A DNA stretch of 64,000 nt, taken from the NCBI RefSeq assembly GCF_963674635.1, contig NZ_OY771475.1, positions 186,001-250,000 on the forward strand. Reading direction: 5' to 3'. Both the position numbers and the translations under genes were made by a program. The stretch comes from Breoghania sp. GTDB lineage: Bacteria; Pseudomonadota; Alphaproteobacteria; Rhizobiales; Stappiaceae. The notes beneath the pieces were generated by a model that had not been told where the DNA came from, did not search any database, and worked only from the letters and a program-made list of their open reading frames with translations. This document shows, piece by piece, positions 59,972-64,000 of the stretch; position 1 is the stretch's first letter, and every line of letters starts with the position of its first letter.

Positions 59972-60224
59972 GTGGGATGCCTTTGAATACGAGAATGGGT
60001 CGGGAGCAGGGTGTCCCTGTCCCGCACATCCTGGCCTGGCCGCTAACGCGGTCTAGCTCAGGTGGGCTGCCCTCTTGGGCAAGCGGCGCGCGAACTTCAT
60101 TTGCGGCTTCCCGTATTCAAATCAAAAGCGATAGCCGGGTATCGGCGGGGGATAGATGCGTCCTCTGGACAGAGAGTGCAACCCCGATCCATCCAGATTG
60201 TGCAAGTGGGATACACCTGTTGCC
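59972..60224. other. noncoding region upstream of rtcB
   Basis: Presumed rtcB-prfH promoter region; no gene and no GG/GC-spaced sigma54 element towards rtcB was found. The usual RtcR regulator gene is not adjacent. Confidence 0.4.
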
Positions 60225-60257
60225 AAAAAACAATAGGGGCGGCCACTGGCCGCCCCC
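60225..60257 (-). terminator. terminator after the monomeric isocitrate dehydrogenase gene
   Basis: GGGGCGGCC-AGT-GGCCGCCCC followed on the minus strand by TATTGTTTTTT. Confidence 0.8.
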
Positions 60258-60288
60258 TTGTTCGTTTCGTCGGTGAAGGCCGCTGCCG

Positions 60289-62520
<2,232 letters not shown>

Positions 62521-62938
62521 GTTTTAAAGGTTCCTGAGAAGTGGATCTGAGGCTTCGCGATCTGGAAGGTAGGGAGGGCGCGGCATAAGCCAAGGGCTTG
62601 CTGTTGCCTGTCGTTGGGGACGGCACTGTGCTGGCGCTTGTTCTGTCTGATCTCCCCCACCGCCATGGCCGCCGGTAAAAGGCGGCCTTTCTGGACCGAG
62701 GGTGTTTTATTCATTGGCGCGCCGCCACGCAACTGTTGCCAGCGTGACAAGTGCATAAGACGTCGCACCCCTCAACGTATCGGGGCGAGAGCCTTGCGCT
62801 ATCGGCCGGGTTGGCGGAATTCGTCGGCGATCCGCCTGAAGGCGCCAGGAAAAACAGGCGTAGCCCACGTCTTCGCGGTGCATAACCCGGCATTGTCCCA
62901 CTTCCCATGCTCCCCCGGTTGAGCTAAATCCGTGGCCC
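62521..62938. other. noncoding region between divergent icd2 and trmJ
   Basis: 418 bp. It contains a hairpin GGCCGCC-GGTAAAA-GGCGGCC + TTTCT at 62667-62691, which in the plus direction looks like a weak terminator and could end a short unannotated transcript. Otherwise nothing recognised. Confidence 0.4.
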
Positions 62939-63832
62939 ATGTCACACGCATCTGAAAACACCACCGGTGAAGCCGGGGGCGGGGCGCAGACCGCGCCGTC
63001 GTCTCTCATCCTGCCGCCCGCCGTCATTCTGTGCGAACCGCAGCTTGGCGAGAACATCGGCACAGCGGCCCGCGCCATGGCGAATTTCGGCCTTCGCGAC
63101 CTGCGTATCGTCAATCCGCGCGACGGATGGCCCAACGGGCGCGCCAATGCCGCCGCCAGCCGGGCCGATCACGTCATCAGTGCGGTGAAGGTCTTTGATC
63201 GGGTGGAGGATGCGGTCGCCGATCTGCATTTCATCTTCGCCACCACCGCGCGGTCGCGCGAGATCCCCAAGCCGGTGCGCGGACCGGACGAGGCGGCGGT
63301 GACACTGGTGCAGCACGGATCGCAGGGGCTCGCCACGGGCATCCTGTTCGGGCGCGAACGCTGGGGCCTCAACAACGAGGAAGTGGCGCTTTCCGACGAG
63401 ATCGTCACCCTGCCGATCGATCCGACCTATGCCTCGCTCAATCTCGCGCAGGCAGTGCTGGTTCTTGCCTATGAATGGCGCAAGCTTGCCACGGGCGGCG
63501 CGCTGCCTTTCCGCGAAATCGAGGGGGCTCCGGCAACCCGCGAAGAGCTGATCCGGCTGTTCGATCACCTGGAAGGGGCGCTGGAGACAGCGAATTATTT
63601 CCGCACCGAGGACAAGAAGCCCGCCATGGTGCGCGCGCTTCGCAATATCCTGCACAAGGCCGCCTTGAGCGAACAGGATGTGCGCACCTTGCGTGGCGTC
63701 GTGGCAGCTCTTGAGGGGCGCAAACCCCGCGCCTCCAAGATAAAAGGCCCGGCGGTGACGCCCAAGGGCTCGCTTCTTGGCGGGGTAAAACCGGAGGCCG
63801 CGCCGACGCCCGCCGACGCTGAAGAGGAATGA
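62939..63832 (+). CDS. trmJ: tRNA (cytidine/uridine-2'-O-)-methyltransferase TrmJ-like
   Basis: A 297-aa SPOUT-class RNA methyltransferase. After a disordered 25-residue start come VILCEPQLGENIGTAARAMA, FGLRDLRIVNPRDGWPN, HFIFATTARSR, the knot segments GILFGRERWGLNNEE and LPIDPTYASLNLAQAVLVLA, then a C-terminal helical extension and a Lys/Ala tail. TrmJ methylates position 32 of tRNAs; other TrmH-family targets are possible. Overlaps murI by 4 nt. Confidence 0.9.
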   Translation: MSHASENTTGEAGGGAQTAPSSLILPPAVILCEPQLGENIGTAARAMANFGLRDLRIVNPRDGWPNGRANAAASRADHVISAVKVFDRVEDAVADLHFIFATTARSREIPKPVRGPDEAAVTLVQHGSQGLATGILFGRERWGLNNEEVALSDEIVTLPIDPTYASLNLAQAVLVLAYEWRKLATGGALPFREIEGAPATREELIRLFDHLEGALETANYFRTEDKKPAMVRALRNILHKAALSEQDVRTLRGVVAALEGRKPRASKIKGPAVTPKGSLLGGVKPEAAPTPADAEEE

Positions 63833-64000
63833 GCGACGACGCGATGCCCGGTCAGAAGAAGAGCCGCCCGGTCCTGATCTTCGATTCCGGCATTGGCGGG
63901 CTCTCGGTGATGCGACATGTCAGGGCGCAGGAGCCGCAACTCGATCTTGTCTATGTGGCCGATCATGCAGGCTTTTCCTATAGCGACTGGGAAGAGGCGG
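63829..64000 (+). CDS. murI: glutamate racemase MurI (5' part, cut by window edge)
   Basis: The visible 57 codons include PVLIFDSGIGGLSVMRHV, the catalytic DSG and GGLS block of glutamate racemases, and LDLVYVADHAGFSYSDW. The enzyme makes D-glutamate for peptidoglycan. The ATG overlaps the trmJ TGA (ATGA). The remainder lies beyond position 64000. Confidence 0.9.
   Translation, partial: MSDDAMPGQKKSRPVLIFDSGIGGLSVMRHVRAQEPQLDLVYVADHAGFSYSDWEEA

Overview
The window is a chromosomal segment of a GC-rich alphaproteobacterium. The evidence is FliX, FlaF and FlbT, flagellins with the alphaproteobacterial SDITLSAGVRQNLLSLQ N-terminus, a cysteine-poor DksA, the CckA hybrid kinase, a GAAC-N7-GAAC SOS box before recA, and CtrA-type TTAA-N7-TTAACC sites. 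It resembles Hyphomicrobiales or a neighbouring order that keeps a Caulobacter-like CckA-CtrA / FlbD-sigma54 flagellar hierarchy; the genus cannot be fixed from this sequence alone. No tRNA, rRNA, CRISPR array, integrase or insertion sequence was seen, so this looks like core genome rather than an island.

Region 1 (1-1.6 kb, minus): sixA-like phosphatase (cut by the window edge), a small secreted protein and a MoxR-type AAA ATPase.

Region 2 (1.9-38.7 kb): a large flagellar locus. It holds flgE-flgK-flgL (plus); flbT-flaF and four tandem flagellin genes (minus), one of them frameshifted; a FlaG-like gene; flgI-flgJ-flgN (minus); fliX and dksA (plus); flgF-flgG-flgA-flgH (minus); fliL-fliM-DUF6468-motE-like and a giant periplasmic TPR gene (plus); fliO-fliP (minus, with a very long Pro/Ala-rich FliO); flgB-flgC-fliE and fliQ-fliR-flhB (plus). 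Near-consensus sigma54 promoters precede flgE, flgI and flgF. Each has a CGGCAAA(N)TTGCCG-like palindrome, probably an FlbD/ftr enhancer, further upstream. A full CtrA site precedes flgB and a half-site precedes fliL. This is a layered circuit: CtrA for early genes, FlbD/FliX/sigma54 for hook, rings and rod, and FlbT/FlaF for flagellin translation. fliF, fliG, fliN, flhA, fliI, motA/B, flbD and rpoN are not in the window.

Region 3 (39-49.5 kb): cckA, the kinase that feeds CtrA; psuK-psuG (pseudouridine catabolism); recA with its SOS box; a secreted purine nucleoside permease-like protein; and alaS.

Region 4 (49.7-64 kb): a cyclic-nucleotide-gated K+ channel, a glycine-zipper lipoprotein and dimeric NADP-isocitrate dehydrogenase (icd). 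Next comes a YeeE/YedE-DUF6691-DUF442 sulfur operon behind an AT-rich palindrome, then a DUF6969 protein. An rtcB2-prfH-(leader ORF)-ABC-F block on the minus strand looks like a ribosome repair/rescue set. The window ends with a second, monomeric-type isocitrate dehydrogenase, trmJ and the start of murI.

The most interesting points are: (i) the flagellin array, with a 1.92-kb tandem duplication, a hypervariable centre between near-identical flanks, a frameshift, and conserved 5'UTR hairpins at a fixed distance from the start codon; (ii) the uncharacterised 1368-aa TPR protein with MotE-like and DUF6468 proteins behind fliM, a candidate set of motor accessory parts; (iii) the rtcB2-prfH-ABC-F cluster; and (iv) the NPCAP-repeat DUF442 protein in the sulfur operon.
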